Shown here piece by piece: positions 15,502 through 25,087 of a stretch of 64,000 nucleotides of DNA (the first letter of the stretch is position 1; every line of letters begins with the position of its first letter). The DNA is from Janthinobacterium lividum. Lineage in GTDB: Bacteria > Pseudomonadota > Gammaproteobacteria > Burkholderiales > Burkholderiaceae_D. The notes beneath the pieces were generated by a model, which did not search any database, was not told where the DNA came from, and saw only the letters and a list, made by a program, of their open reading frames with translations. Location: NCBI RefSeq assembly GCF_034424625.1, contig NZ_CP139976.1:3782001-3846000 (forward strand), given 5' to 3'. The translations under genes were made by a program, and so were the position numbers.

Positions 15502-18255
15502 CTAACCGCTGTTGCGCAACCCCGCCGCAATGCCATTGATCGACAAGTGGATGCCCGTGCGCGCCGCCGCGTCCTGCTTACCTTCGCGGAAACGTTTCAA
15601 CAGCTCCACCTGCACGTGATTGAGCGGATCGATATACGGGAAGCGGTTGCGTATCGAACGCTGCATCAGCGGATTGGCTTGCTGCAACTCTTCCTGGCCC
15701 GTGATCAGCTTCAGGGCGTCGAGGGTGGCCGCATATTCGGCGCGGATGCGCGTGAAAATGGCGTCGCGCAAGGCCTTGTCCTTGACCAGTTCCGCATACT
15801 TGCCGGCAATGGCGATATCGCTCTTGGCCAGGACCATATCCATGTTCGACAGCAAGGACGTGAAGAATGGCCAGTCCGTGTACATGCCGCGCAGTACGTC
15901 CGCGCCATCGGCAGGATGGGCCGCCAGGTAGGCTTGCACGGCAGAACCGAAACCAAACCAGCCCGGCAGCATCAAACGGCATTGCGCCCAGCTCAGGACC
16001 CAGGGAATGGCGCGCAAATCCTCGATGGACGTGGATTTCTTGCGCGAGGCGGGACGGCTGCCGATATTCAGGGCGGCAATCTCCGCGATCACCGTCGATT
16101 CCCAGAAATACTGTTCAAAGCCCTCCGTGCCATACACGAGGTCGCGGTAGGCGTTCAGGGCCGTGCCCGAAAGCTCTTCCATCGCGGCCAGATGGCCCGC
16201 GCCAGCCGAGGCCTTCGGCTGCAGCTGCGCCTGCGGCAGAAGGGTCGACTGGATGGTGGCCGCCACCAGCACTTCCAGGTTGCGGCGCCCTACTTCCGGG
16301 TTCGCATACTTGGCCGTGATGACTTCGCCTTGCTCCGTCAAACGGATCTGTCCCTGCACGGCGCCGGCCGGCTGGGCCAGGATGGCTTCGTAGCTGGGTC
16401 CGCCGCCACGGCCGACGGAACCGCCGCGGCCGTGGAACAATCGCAGCTTGATCTGTTCTTGCTTGAACACCGTCACCAGCTCGATCTCGGCCTTGTAGAG
16501 TTCCCAGCCGGAGGTCAAAAAGCCACCGTCCTTGTTGCTGTCCGAGTAACCAAGCATGACTTCCTGCTGGTCGGCGCGCGACGCGAGCAAGCCGCGGTAG
16601 AACGGCAAGCCGAAGGCGCGCGCCATGATGGCGGGGCCGGCGCGCAAGTCGTCGATGGTTTCGAACAGGGGAATGATGTTGACATCGACTTCGCGGCTAT
16701 CCTGGCGCAGCAAGCCTACTTCCTTGAGCAGCAAGGCCACTTCCAGCAGGTCCGAGACGCTGGCCGCCTTCGAGATGATGCAGTTCGGTACCGATTCCTT
16801 GCCATATTTGACATGGGCCTCGCGCACGGCGCGGAAGATGTCGAGTTCGGACGTCGTTTCTTCCGAGTAGTGCGCATACGGCGACGTCAGCAGGCGTGGC
16901 GACTCCAGCTCGGCCAGCAGCAAGCTGATGCGCTGCTCTTCATCGAGGTCCAGGTAGACGAGGCCCGGCTGGGCACCCGCGAACAGTTCGCCCACGACGC
17001 GCTCGTGCACGTCGGAATTCTGGCGCAAGTCGAGCGGCGCCAGCGAAAAGCCGAACACCTTGACGGCGCGGCGCAGCTGGCGCAGCCGGCCGCGCGCCAG
17101 CGCACGCAAACCATTGCTGACCAGCGAATGCTGGACCACGTCCAGGTCAGCCAGCAGTTCAACAGCGGCGGCGTAGGGCTGCACGCCGTCTGCCTGCTTG
17201 CCCTTGCCGGATAGCACCACGCGCGTGGCGTCCAGGCGTGCATGGATGCCGTGCAGGGCGCGGCGGTACGGTTCGTCGACCCGGTGCGGCGACGCATCGG
17301 CCGAACGCTCGGCCAGCGCGCGCAGCGGTTCGCTGCACGCGTTCAGTATTTGCGCCAGCGACAGTTGCGAAGCGAGCTTGCGCAATTCACCGAGGTAAAA
17401 ATCGAGTACCTTGTCAGCCTGCGTTTGCAGGGTACTGCGCAGGATCTCGGCCGTGACAAACGGGTTGCCGTCGCGGTCGCCGCCGATCCAGCTGCCGACT
17501 TTCATGAAATTGGGTAATTCCGCATCTTCCCAGCGGGCATCGCGCTGGGCCAGCATGGTTTCCAGCGAGGAATACAATTTCGGCAGTTCACGCAGGATCG
17601 TATGGTCGTAGAACGACAGGCCATTGGCCACTTCATCCATGACGGACAGCTTGCTGGTGCGCAGCAGACGCGTCTGCCACAGGGTGACGATGCCGCGGCC
17701 CAGCGCTTCTTCGTTTTGCTCGGCCTCTTCCGGCGTCATTTGCACGCGGTCGCGCTCGCTCAACAGGCGGGCGATGGCCATCTGGCAATTCTGGATACTC
17801 TTGCGCTGCACTTCCGTCGGATGCGCCGTGAAGACGGGGCTGACAAACGCATCTTCAAAGAACGTTTCCAGCGCATCGGCCTTGCCGGCGTCAAACACGT
17901 TGCCGACGGCATGGCTGAGGCTACCCTGGCGCGGCGGCGAGCCGGCGATCAGATGGGCGCGCGTGCGGCGGATGTGATGTTGGTCTTCTGCAATATTGGC
18001 CAGCAGCGAGAAATAGCTGAAAGCGCGCGTCAACTGCGTGGTTTCTTCCTGCGACAGCGCTTGCAGCGCGTCCGACAGCTGCGCGCGTGCCGCTTCATCA
18101 TTGTCGCGGCGGAAACGGATAGCCAGCTGGCGCACATGTTCGATGCGTTCGAAGGCGGGGTCGCCCAGGTGGTTGCGGATGGCGTCGCCCAGCAGACGGC
18201 CCAGCTGGCGGATATCGCTGCTCAGCAGCTCGTCTTTCACTTCATTCATTTGCAT
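15502..18255 (-). CDS. ppc: phosphoenolpyruvate carboxylase
   Basis: A 917-aa anaplerotic enzyme that carboxylates PEP to oxaloacetate. Motifs: the catalytic-histidine segment VFTAHPTEVQRKS, GYSDSNKDGGFLTSGW, the glycine-rich FHGRGGSVGRGGGP, and the C-terminal INGIAAGLRNSG. The start chosen is the ATG at 18255 (MQMNEVKDEL), about 10 bases after AGGA; upstream in-frame ATGs at 18264 and 18288 would be too close to it or before it. It is followed on the same strand by the structured repeat, then gap and pyk, so C3/C4 entry and lower glycolysis are grouped here. Confidence 0.96.
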   Translation of the reverse strand: MQMNEVKDELLSSDIRQLGRLLGDAIRNHLGDPAFERIEHVRQLAIRFRRDNDEAARAQLSDALQALSQEETTQLTRAFSYFSLLANIAEDQHHIRRTRAHLIAGSPPRQGSLSHAVGNVFDAGKADALETFFEDAFVSPVFTAHPTEVQRKSIQNCQMAIARLLSERDRVQMTPEEAEQNEEALGRGIVTLWQTRLLRTSKLSVMDEVANGLSFYDHTILRELPKLYSSLETMLAQRDARWEDAELPNFMKVGSWIGGDRDGNPFVTAEILRSTLQTQADKVLDFYLGELRKLASQLSLAQILNACSEPLRALAERSADASPHRVDEPYRRALHGIHARLDATRVVLSGKGKQADGVQPYAAAVELLADLDVVQHSLVSNGLRALARGRLRQLRRAVKVFGFSLAPLDLRQNSDVHERVVGELFAGAQPGLVYLDLDEEQRISLLLAELESPRLLTSPYAHYSEETTSELDIFRAVREAHVKYGKESVPNCIISKAASVSDLLEVALLLKEVGLLRQDSREVDVNIIPLFETIDDLRAGPAIMARAFGLPFYRGLLASRADQQEVMLGYSDSNKDGGFLTSGWELYKAEIELVTVFKQEQIKLRLFHGRGGSVGRGGGPSYEAILAQPAGAVQGQIRLTEQGEVITAKYANPEVGRRNLEVLVAATIQSTLLPQAQLQPKASAGAGHLAAMEELSGTALNAYRDLVYGTEGFEQYFWESTVIAEIAALNIGSRPASRKKSTSIEDLRAIPWVLSWAQCRLMLPGWFGFGSAVQAYLAAHPADGADVLRGMYTDWPFFTSLLSNMDMVLAKSDIAIAGKYAELVKDKALRDAIFTRIRAEYAATLDALKLITGQEELQQANPLMQRSIRNRFPYIDPLNHVQVELLKRFREGKQDAAARTGIHLSINGIAAGLRNSG

Positions 18256-18595
18256 GGTATTCATTTCCTGGGGCGGCCACGGCGGCACCGCACAGATTGC
18301 GTAGTACGCGCTTCCCGGCCCGGGAAACGCCCATCGTCCAATTTGTAGTAAATTTACCTTATTGCTTCACCATCCTCTTGATTTCCATCAACAAAAATCC
18401 CACCCAAAGGGTAGGCAAGGGCTAACGAGCTGTTTGCCACGGCAACAATATGAAAATTTACTACGCATTTGAGCGAAAGGCAATCAACTTTTGTCTTTCG
18501 AGGCTGAAAAGTGACGGCGCAACACACAGGGCCGGCGCTCTCCTGTATGCTGCGGTTCAAACAAGGATGTAATCCACATCTTATGAATGATACCC
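18256..18595. other. divergent promoter region between ppc and nsrR
   Basis: No gene is visible. It must hold the ppc promoter (leftward) and that of the Rrf2 regulator (rightward). An inverted repeat GATGT-N5-ACATC at 18566-18580, 15 bp before the regulator's ATG, is a candidate autoregulatory site, but its half-site spacing is shorter than that of the usual NsrR box. Confidence 0.4.
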
Positions 18596-19054
18596 ATGCG
18601 ACTGACTGCCTATACCGACTACACTCTGCGCACCCTGATGTACCTGGGCGTGCACCGCGACCGCCTCGTGACCATCCAGGACATCGCCGACCTACATTCC
18701 ATCTCGAAGAATCACCTGATGAAGGTGGTGCACCAGCTGGGCCTGTCAGGCATCGTGGAAACGGTACGTGGGAGAAATGGCGGCCTGCGCCTGGCGCGCG
18801 ACCCGGCCGAGATCAATATCGGCACCGTCGTGCGCGAGACGGAAAGCGATTTCTTTATGGCGGAATGTTTTAACAAGGAAAACAACACTTGCCCGCTGAC
18901 GCCTGATTGCCTGCTGAAGGCCAAGCTGGGCCAGGCCACGGCCGCCTTCCTGGCCGTGCTCGATACGGTGACCCTCGCATCGATACTCGAAGCGACGCCG
19001 GGCGCGCCAGCGTCGATGGCAGGCGTGATCCGCCTCCACGTGGAAAATATCTGA
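18596..19054 (+). CDS. nsrR: NsrR-type Rrf2 regulator (nitric oxide sensing)
   Basis: A 152-aa Rrf2-family repressor. It begins MRLTAYTDYTLRTLMYL and has the winged helix at residues 1-60 (ISKNHLMKVVHQL, RGRNGGLRLA). Three cysteines in AECFNKENNTCPLTPDC are placed as the Fe-S ligands of NsrR, whose cluster is destroyed by NO. The start at 18596 matches the usual family N-terminus; an ATG three codons earlier is possible. An NsrR-like box lies upstream of the hemerythrin/Hmp operon 6 kb away, which supports the assignment. IscR is less likely given the cysteine spacing and the neighbours. Confidence 0.85.
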   Translation: MRLTAYTDYTLRTLMYLGVHRDRLVTIQDIADLHSISKNHLMKVVHQLGLSGIVETVRGRNGGLRLARDPAEINIGTVVRETESDFFMAECFNKENNTCPLTPDCLLKAKLGQATAAFLAVLDTVTLASILEATPGAPASMAGVIRLHVENI

Positions 19055-19150
19055 TAATTGTCAGGATCAGGCAGGCAGTCCGGATGGGCGATAGGCTCAT
19101 GTGCGCCACGTTGCATCGTGGTGAGGGGGCTGCGCATCAGAGCATGCCTG

Positions 19151-20971
19151 CTATTTTTTACTTTTCTGCTTTGCCTGTTTTGTCTGCTTTTTCGACTTTG
19201 TTTTTGAACCGCTGCTCTTGGCACTGGTGGCGGATTCCTTCTTCCCGGCAATCGCCTTCGCAAAATCCGCATTAAATTTCCCGCTATCTATTAGCTCATC
19301 CACAATCCCTGGATAATCCTTCAACTCGGGCACCCAATCCCTGATCTCTTTGAAAAGGCCTGCCATATGCCCTTTTTGCCGGTATTTGACCACCATCTCA
19401 TTCCATTCCTCGGCATAAGTGTCTGGTTTTGAATGCTGAGAGAATGTCTGGTAGAAAATGGCGTTGGTGCGGAACGGGTCTGCCAGCTTACGATCGAAGC
19501 TTTGCCTTAATGGGTTATGCTCCTCATGCAGCCCATTATGGATTTTACGTACGTGGGGGCGGTCACCGGGTTTGTCCGGGTGTATGAAAGCATCCGTATT
19601 CGATTGAAGATCGTCGCTATTAAAAAATAGCGGCCGCGTTACGCTGGACCGCATTTTCTTGGCATGATAATGAAGTTTGCTGAATTCACCTGCCAATTCT
19701 TCGCTTGTCTTCCCGCGAAGCAAGGATTTGGATGCCTCATTGTAAGCGGCGAAGCCGGCATTCAGATTCTCGGGCAAAAGGGCTGCTGCTGTACCGCGTT
19801 CCTTTAAAAATACAATATTAGGTTGATCAGCATCAGGGTAAAGCAATGACGAAGGAGAAGCGCCAAGCGACGGCAGTACCGACCCTGGCAATTTGCTTTG
19901 CTCCTTGTAATGCCTGAATTTCTCGGGGTCGAGCACGGTGTTGAGATTATCGGCGCCAACAAGTTCCCTCCCGTCGGCCTGTGACACCCCGAGGCCGGTT
20001 GAGACGGAAATATGTTTTGGCGCATGCCAGGTTCTGTAGACAAGCCGGGTTTCTTCAAATGCCTTGTCAAGCGTATCGCTAGCCTCATGCTTATCGATAT
20101 CTTTTTCAAGCAGGCTTCCAAGTTCCTCCAATTGCGCTGCTGACAAGCTTTTCAATTGATGATAAAAATCAGACAGCAGGCGCACTTTCTCCGCCTGTTT
20201 TTGCTCTGCCTCCATGTTCGACCCATCGACGGCGGCAAGCGCCCGCATGAATTCACCATACGTGTTTTCGGAATGGTACGGTTGCAACGGCTGGTGCTGG
20301 GGAGCCACGCTACGCCATTCCACGCCCAGCTCGATCGGATGTTGATCGCCATCCTTGTACTGCATCTGCGGGCCGATCATATTGGGGTTTTCGTCCAATT
20401 CCGGCAATGCGCGTCCCGTCGCCACGGACACCCACGGGTTGAGTTTTGCCTGGACCTCGAAGCGCCCGTTCGGCACAGGCACGATGCGCGTTGCCTGCGG
20501 ACGCAGCACGCCCAGCTGATGGGCGATCGCCGCCGGATTGCCTGCGCCGCCGATGCCCGGCATCCGCACCCGTCCATTGCCGATGCTGGCCGAGCCCGAT
20601 TGCAAGGCGTCCGCCACCGGCCTGCCAGGCGCAGTGGCCGTCGCTTCCAGCGATTGCGCGAGATCGCGCAGGTGCATGGCACCGACGTCGGGCCGCCGCG
20701 TCATTTCCACCTCGCCATCGCGCAGCCTGCCTTGCCGGGCCCTGGCCAGCATATCCTGCACGCGGGATGGATCGGCCGTGCCATGCATGGCATGGCTGCC
20801 CGCACCGCCAGCCCCATCCACCATGCCCGGCCATTTACGCGAGCCTGTGGCTTGCGGCCGCTCACTGCCGGAATGGAATGCCGCGGCCAGCTGCCCTGCC
20901 CCGCTGCCAGCGCCGGGCGCGACGAAACGATCCTGGCGTTCCTGTTTTTTTACCGCGTAAGTGTGCTTCAT
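19151..20971 (-). CDS. unrecognised 606-aa orphan protein
   Basis: I do not recognise the family. The start at 20971 has GAAAGAG before the ATG. The N-terminus is short, basic and polar (MKHTYAVKKQERQDR) and lacks a signal peptide. Residues to about 140 are Gly/Ala-rich and probably disordered. Residues about 150-570 look globular, mixed helical, with no motif I can name. The tail after IAGKKESATS is strongly lysine-rich. Base composition is clearly lower in GC than its neighbours, especially 19150-20350, which suggests transfer. It has its own leader of about 95 bp after the actP terminator and no partner gene. The short N-terminal tag faintly recalls cargo-type proteins of extracellular contractile injection systems; that is only a hint. 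Confidence 0.6.
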   Translation of the reverse strand: MKHTYAVKKQERQDRFVAPGAGSGAGQLAAAFHSGSERPQATGSRKWPGMVDGAGGAGSHAMHGTADPSRVQDMLARARQGRLRDGEVEMTRRPDVGAMHLRDLAQSLEATATAPGRPVADALQSGSASIGNGRVRMPGIGGAGNPAAIAHQLGVLRPQATRIVPVPNGRFEVQAKLNPWVSVATGRALPELDENPNMIGPQMQYKDGDQHPIELGVEWRSVAPQHQPLQPYHSENTYGEFMRALAAVDGSNMEAEQKQAEKVRLLSDFYHQLKSLSAAQLEELGSLLEKDIDKHEASDTLDKAFEETRLVYRTWHAPKHISVSTGLGVSQADGRELVGADNLNTVLDPEKFRHYKEQSKLPGSVLPSLGASPSSLLYPDADQPNIVFLKERGTAAALLPENLNAGFAAYNEASKSLLRGKTSEELAGEFSKLHYHAKKMRSSVTRPLFFNSDDLQSNTDAFIHPDKPGDRPHVRKIHNGLHEEHNPLRQSFDRKLADPFRTNAIFYQTFSQHSKPDTYAEEWNEMVVKYRQKGHMAGLFKEIRDWVPELKDYPGIVDELIDSGKFNADFAKAIAGKKESATSAKSSGSKTKSKKQTKQAKQKSKK

Positions 20972-21065
20972 TGGCTCTTTCAAGTTGCACTTACTATAAG
21001 TAACAACAAGCGGACCTTCTCTGCGCGAGAGTACACCGGCCGGCCAGATCGTGCAAATCGCAGAC

Positions 21066-21093
21066 AAAAAAACACCCCTGCGAAAGGGGTGTT
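21066..21093 (-). terminator. rho-independent terminator of actP
   Basis: On the minus strand, AACACCCC and GGGGTGTT (21071-21093) form a perfect 8-bp stem with a 7-nt loop, running straight into seven T residues. It lies 25 bp past the actP stop and insulates the orphan gene downstream. Confidence 0.9.
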
Positions 21094-21117
21094 CAAGGTG
21101 TAGAGCGATTCAAATGC

Positions 21118-22800
21118 TCAATGCGCGCTGGCTCCAGCCGCGCCGATACCCGTTTCCGAACGCATTTGCTGCGCTTCGTAGCCGGCGCGGTCGATGCGCG
21201 CGCGGGGGCTCTTGTCGAGCACAGAGAACAGCCAGATGCCAACGAAGCCGGCCGTCATCGAAAACAGCGCCGGTGAGGCATACGGGAACAGCGCTTCGCC
21301 ATGACCGAGCACGTCGACCCACACGGACTTCGACACCACCGTCAGCGCGACAGCCGTGGTCAAGCCCAGGAAGCCGCCGATGGTGGCGCCCCGCGTGGTG
21401 CAATCCTTCCACAGCACCGACATGAACAGCACGGGGAAGTTGGCCGAGGCGGCGATGGCGAATGCCAGCGAGACCATGAAGGCGATGTTCTGCTTTTCAA
21501 AGGCGATGCCCAGCACCACGGCGATGATGCCCAGCACGACCGTCGTCACGCGCGACACTTTCAATTCGTTGGCGCCCGTGGCCTTGCCCTTCTTGATGAC
21601 GGTGGCATACAGATCGTGCGACACGGCCGACGCGCCCGACAGGGTCAAGCCCGCCACGACGGCCAGGATGGTGGCAAACGCGACCGCCGACATGAAGCCG
21701 AGGAAGACGTTGCCGCCCACGGCCTTGGCCAGGTGCACGGCCGCCATGTTGTTACCACCCAGCAGCTTGCCGGCAGCATCCTTGAACTCGGGATTGGTGC
21801 TCACCAGCACGATCGCGCCAAAGCCGATGATGAAAGTCAACACATAGAAGTAAGCGATCCAGGTGGTGGCCCAGAACACGGATTTGCGCGCTTCCTTGGC
21901 GCTCGGTACCGTGAAGAAACGCATCAGGATGTGCGGCAAGCCGGCCGTACCGAACATCAGCGCCATGCCGAACGAGATGGCCGAGATCGGGTCCTTGATG
22001 AAGGAACCGGGCCCCATGATGGCTTCCTTGGTCGCGTGCACGTCCACCGACTTGGCGAACAGCGCTTCCGGGCTGAAGTTGAATTGCGCCAGCACGGCCA
22101 CGGCCATGAAGGTGGCGCCACCCAGCAGCATCACCGCCTTGATGATCTGCACCCAGGTGGTGGCCGTCATGCCGCCAAACAGCACATAGATCATCATCAA
22201 TGTACCGACCAGGACGACGGCGATCCAGTATTCGAGGCCGAACAGCAGCTTGATCAGCTGGCCCGCGCCCACCATCTGCGCGATCAGATAAAAGGCCACG
22301 ACGACCAGGGTGCCGGAAGCCGAAAAGATGCGGATCGGCGCCTGCTTGAAGCGGTAGGCGGCCACGTCGGCAAAGGTAAAGCGTCCCAGGTTGCGCAAGC
22401 GCTCGGCCATCAAAAAGGTGATGATGGGCCAGCCGACGAGAAAGCCGATGGCGTAGATCAGGCCATCATAGCCGTTCAAAAAGACGGCCGCGGAAATGCC
22501 GAGGAAGGAGGCGGCCGACATATAGTCGCCCGCAATGGCCAGGCCATTCTGGAAGCCTGTGATACCGCCGCCGGCCGTGTAGAAATCGGAGGCCGACTTG
22601 GTCTTCTTGGCCGCCCACTTGGTGACGAACAGGGTGAAGATGACGAAGGCGGCGAACATGATGATCGCCGTCCAGTTGGTCGGCTGCTTGACTGCCTGGC
22701 CCAGGTCGGCGCCGGCCGCGAACGCGGCATTGCTGGCGCCCAGCAGCGCCAGGGCACTCAGGCAAGACACGCCGCGCAGCGCATGCTTGGCGGCGCTCAT
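21118..22800 (-). CDS. actP: cation/acetate symporter
   Basis: A 560-aa sodium:solute symporter of the ActP type with 13-14 transmembrane helices and an N-terminal signal-like segment ([17 protein letters not shown]). Family features seen: [22 protein letters not shown] near residue 75 and [15 protein letters not shown] following. It imports acetate and related short carboxylates with a cation. Its ATG overlaps the yjcH stop by 4 bp, and a strong terminator follows, giving a two-gene operon. No acetyl-CoA synthetase gene is adjacent. Confidence 0.93.
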   Translation of the reverse strand: MSAAKHALRGVSCLSALALLGASNAAFAAGADLGQAVKQPTNWTAIIMFAAFVIFTLFVTKWAAKKTKSASDFYTAGGGITGFQNGLAIAGDYMSAASFLGISAAVFLNGYDGLIYAIGFLVGWPIITFLMAERLRNLGRFTFADVAAYRFKQAPIRIFSASGTLVVVAFYLIAQMVGAGQLIKLLFGLEYWIAVVLVGTLMMIYVLFGGMTATTWVQIIKAVMLLGGATFMAVAVLAQFNFSPEALFAKSVDVHATKEAIMGPGSFIKDPISAISFGMALMFGTAGLPHILMRFFTVPSAKEARKSVFWATTWIAYFYVLTFIIGFGAIVLVSTNPEFKDAAGKLLGGNNMAAVHLAKAVGGNVFLGFMSAVAFATILAVVAGLTLSGASAVSHDLYATVIKKGKATGANELKVSRVTTVVLGIIAVVLGIAFEKQNIAFMVSLAFAIAASANFPVLFMSVLWKDCTTRGATIGGFLGLTTAVALTVVSKSVWVDVLGHGEALFPYASPALFSMTAGFVGIWLFSVLDKSPRARIDRAGYEAQQMRSETGIGAAGASAH

Positions 22801-23105
22801 GCTTGCACCCGTGCCTGGATGGCGTTGCTCAGATCGTCGAATTGCTTGTTGGCGCGGCGCACATAGATGCCGGTGACCAGCACGGTAAACACGATGACGA
22901 ACAGGCCGATCGGCATGCCCCAGGTCATCACGCCGGCGCCCGTCTTAGTGGCCAGAAATTCCTTGTTGAAGGCGATGAGCAGGATGTAGCCGTAGTACAC
23001 CAGCATCATCAGGCCCGTCAGCGCCCAGCCGAAGCGGGAACGCACCTTGACCAGCTGATGATAACTGGGGTCGCTCTTGATTTTTTGAACCAGATCGTCA
23101 TGCAT
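22797..23105 (-). CDS. yjcH: DUF485 membrane protein YjcH
   Basis: A 102-aa inner-membrane protein of family DUF485. It has the conserved N-terminal [20 protein letters not shown] and two transmembrane helices ([18 protein letters not shown] and [20 protein letters not shown]). AGGAGG lies just before the ATG. DUF485 proteins are regularly encoded directly before actP; their role in acetate transport is not established. It overlaps actP by 4 bp. Confidence 0.92.
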   Translation of the reverse strand: MHDDLVQKIKSDPSYHQLVKVRSRFGWALTGLMMLVYYGYILLIAFNKEFLATKTGAGVMTWGMPIGLFVIVFTVLVTGIYVRRANKQFDDLSNAIQARVQA

Positions 23106-23233
23106 TGTGTTGCCTCCTGTTATGTAAAAGCTGCTCTTTTGTTTTCGAGCTTAGATTCACAGTACAGTGCGAGGCTTACCCGCCCCTTACGGCAGCGTTT
23201 TTTCTCGCGGGGACAACACAATGCAGAAAAAAA

Positions 23234-24415
23234 TCAATTCAGTGCGGCAGCCGGTCCGAAGAACTCGTGGTGCGTCTGCTGTTCCGGCACGCCCAGCTCG
23301 CGCAGGTACTGCTTGATAGCGCGCATGAATGGCTGCGGTCCCAGGAAGTAGGCGTCGATGTCGCGCGAAACCGGCAGCCAGTGACCGAGCTGCTCCTTAT
23401 TCAGCAAGCCGACGGCGTCCGGTGCGTCCTGTTCTCCGCCATGTTCCGCGTAGCAGTAATACCGCTGCAGCTGCGGGTGCTGCGCGGCCAGTGCGTCGAT
23501 CTGCGCGCGGAACGCATGCACGCCCTGGTTGCGCGCCGCGTGGATGAAATGCACTGGACGCTTGCCGCGCAGGGCCGCCGTCAGCATGGCCAGGGTCGGC
23601 GTGATGCCCACGCCGCCGCTGATCAGCACCAGCGGCTTGTCGCTATCCGTCAGCACGAAGTCGCCCGAGGGCGGCGTCAGCTGCACGGTGTCGCCCGCCT
23701 GCACGTGATCGTGGAAGAAATTCGAGACCTTGCCGCCCTCTTCGCGCTTGACGCTGATGCGGTAGGTCTGGCCATTGCTGGCGGCCGACAAGGAATACTG
23801 GCGGCGCATGGGCACGCCATCGACGGTGGCCAGCACGCCGATATACTGGCCTGGCGCAAAGTCGAGCACTGGCTGGCCATCGGCGGGCGCCATCAGGAAG
23901 GAAGTGATCTCGCCGCTTTCCACCGTCTTGCTGCGCACTAAAAAATCGCGCGCGCCGCTCCAGCCGCCCGGTGCGGCGGCCTGCGCCTTGTAGATGCGCC
24001 CTTCTTCGCCGGCCAGGATGTCGGCCAGCTGGCCGTAGGCCACACCCCAGGCATCGATGACGGCGTCGCTGGCGACCTCTTCGCCCAGCACTTCGCGTAT
24101 CGCTTGCAGCAGGCTGGCGCCCACCAGCGGATAGTGCTCGGCGCGGATCTGCAGGGCCACGTGCTTGTTGACGATGGTGGCCACCAGGTCGCCCAGCGCC
24201 GCAAGCTTGTCGATATTTTTGGCATACATCAGCACGCCATTGGCCAGCGCGCGCTGCTGGTCGCCGCTGTGCTGGTGCGCCTGGTTAAAGTACGGCAGCA
24301 CTTCGGGATGGTCGCGGAACAGATTCTTGTAGAAGTGGCGCGTCAGCGCTTCGCCGCCCTGCTCGAGGATGGGGACGGTGGCCGTGATGATGGCGCGTTG
24401 TTCTTGGGTCAGCAT
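23234..24415 (-). CDS. hmp: flavohemoglobin, nitric oxide dioxygenase
   Basis: A 393-aa cytoplasmic enzyme that oxidises NO to nitrate using O2 and NADPH. Residues 1-140 are a globin with the proximal-histidine region KHVALQIRAEHYPLVG. Residues 150-260 are the FAD domain (RRQYSLSAA), and the rest is the NAD domain (LISGGVGITPTLAML). GGAGT precedes the ATG by six bases. It is the second gene after a hemerythrin-like gene (31-bp gap); the pair lies behind an NsrR-like box, matching the nitrosative-stress regulon of other betaproteobacteria. Confidence 0.95.
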   Translation of the reverse strand: MLTQEQRAIITATVPILEQGGEALTRHFYKNLFRDHPEVLPYFNQAHQHSGDQQRALANGVLMYAKNIDKLAALGDLVATIVNKHVALQIRAEHYPLVGASLLQAIREVLGEEVASDAVIDAWGVAYGQLADILAGEEGRIYKAQAAAPGGWSGARDFLVRSKTVESGEITSFLMAPADGQPVLDFAPGQYIGVLATVDGVPMRRQYSLSAASNGQTYRISVKREEGGKVSNFFHDHVQAGDTVQLTPPSGDFVLTDSDKPLVLISGGVGITPTLAMLTAALRGKRPVHFIHAARNQGVHAFRAQIDALAAQHPQLQRYYCYAEHGGEQDAPDAVGLLNKEQLGHWLPVSRDIDAYFLGPQPFMRAIKQYLRELGVPEQQTHHEFFGPAAALN

Positions 24416-24446
24416 GTAAAACTCCTATGTATATGTGTAAGCGGTC

Positions 24447-24860
24447 TCAGGCCAGCGTTTCAACGGCTGGATATAACTCGTGGTCTTCGCGCCGCATGCG
24501 CTGGAACAGCGCGTGCAGCACGGTATTGGCTTCGCTGCGGAAGGCTTCCGGTTCGGCTTCCAGGCGCACGGGCGTATTCCAGCGGCCGGCGAAATCCAGA
24601 TAGGCGCCGGCGATGCCTTGCATTTCGTTTTCGTACCGGCGTCCCAGTTGTGCCACCTTGGCCACGCCGGACGCTTGCGCAGCCGGATACAGGTAGCGCT
24701 GTTCGACGGCCAGGTGCAGCTTGATCAAGCCGCTCATGGCAATGATCTGTTCGGCAATGGCTTGCGCCTGCGCAGCCACACCGCCGCGCGCCAGCCGGCG
24801 CAAGTCGTCAATGGCGGCCAGGATGTCCAGGTGCTGCTGTTTGAATTTGTCGATATTCAT
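24447..24860 (-). CDS. hemerythrin HHE-domain protein
   Basis: A 137-aa four-helix hemerythrin-like protein. Likely di-iron ligands include His10 (QQHLD), His49 and Glu53 (HLAVEQRYLYP), and C-terminal histidines in VLHALF and REDHELYP. Such proteins bind O2 or NO or help repair damaged iron centres. As the first gene of the operon with hmp and with an NsrR-like box about 50 bp upstream, a role in NO defence is likely. It is shorter than YtfE/RIC (about 220 aa) and lacks that protein's cysteine-bearing N-terminal domain. Confidence 0.85.
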   Translation of the reverse strand: MNIDKFKQQHLDILAAIDDLRRLARGGVAAQAQAIAEQIIAMSGLIKLHLAVEQRYLYPAAQASGVAKVAQLGRRYENEMQGIAGAYLDFAGRWNTPVRLEAEPEAFRSEANTVLHALFQRMRREDHELYPAVETLA

Positions 24861-24907
24861 GGCGTGTTTCTCTTGTTGAGTGTCCCCAGTGTAGCGGAAT
24901 TCGCTTA

Positions 24908-24930
24908 AACATGCAAATTACATGCATCTT
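24908..24930 (-). promoter_or_regulatory. NsrR-like operator
   Basis: Read on the minus strand, this 23-bp site matches 19 positions of the symmetric NsrR consensus built from AAGATGCATTT half-sites. It begins AAGATGCAT and ends GCATGTT. It lies 48 bp before the hemerythrin gene and is expected to be the repressor site for the hemerythrin-hmp operon. Confidence 0.75.
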
Positions 24931-25087
24931 TAAATGTATAAGTGTTTCCTGAAGGAATCTGGAACGACATGCGCCACTATGTGCGCCAGAGAACACAAGC
25001 TACGGCCATGTCTGCCTATAATTTATTTATCACAGCACAGGCCCGTTTGCGGCCGTGCCGCACCCTCCACTCCAGCCAAGGATGAGC

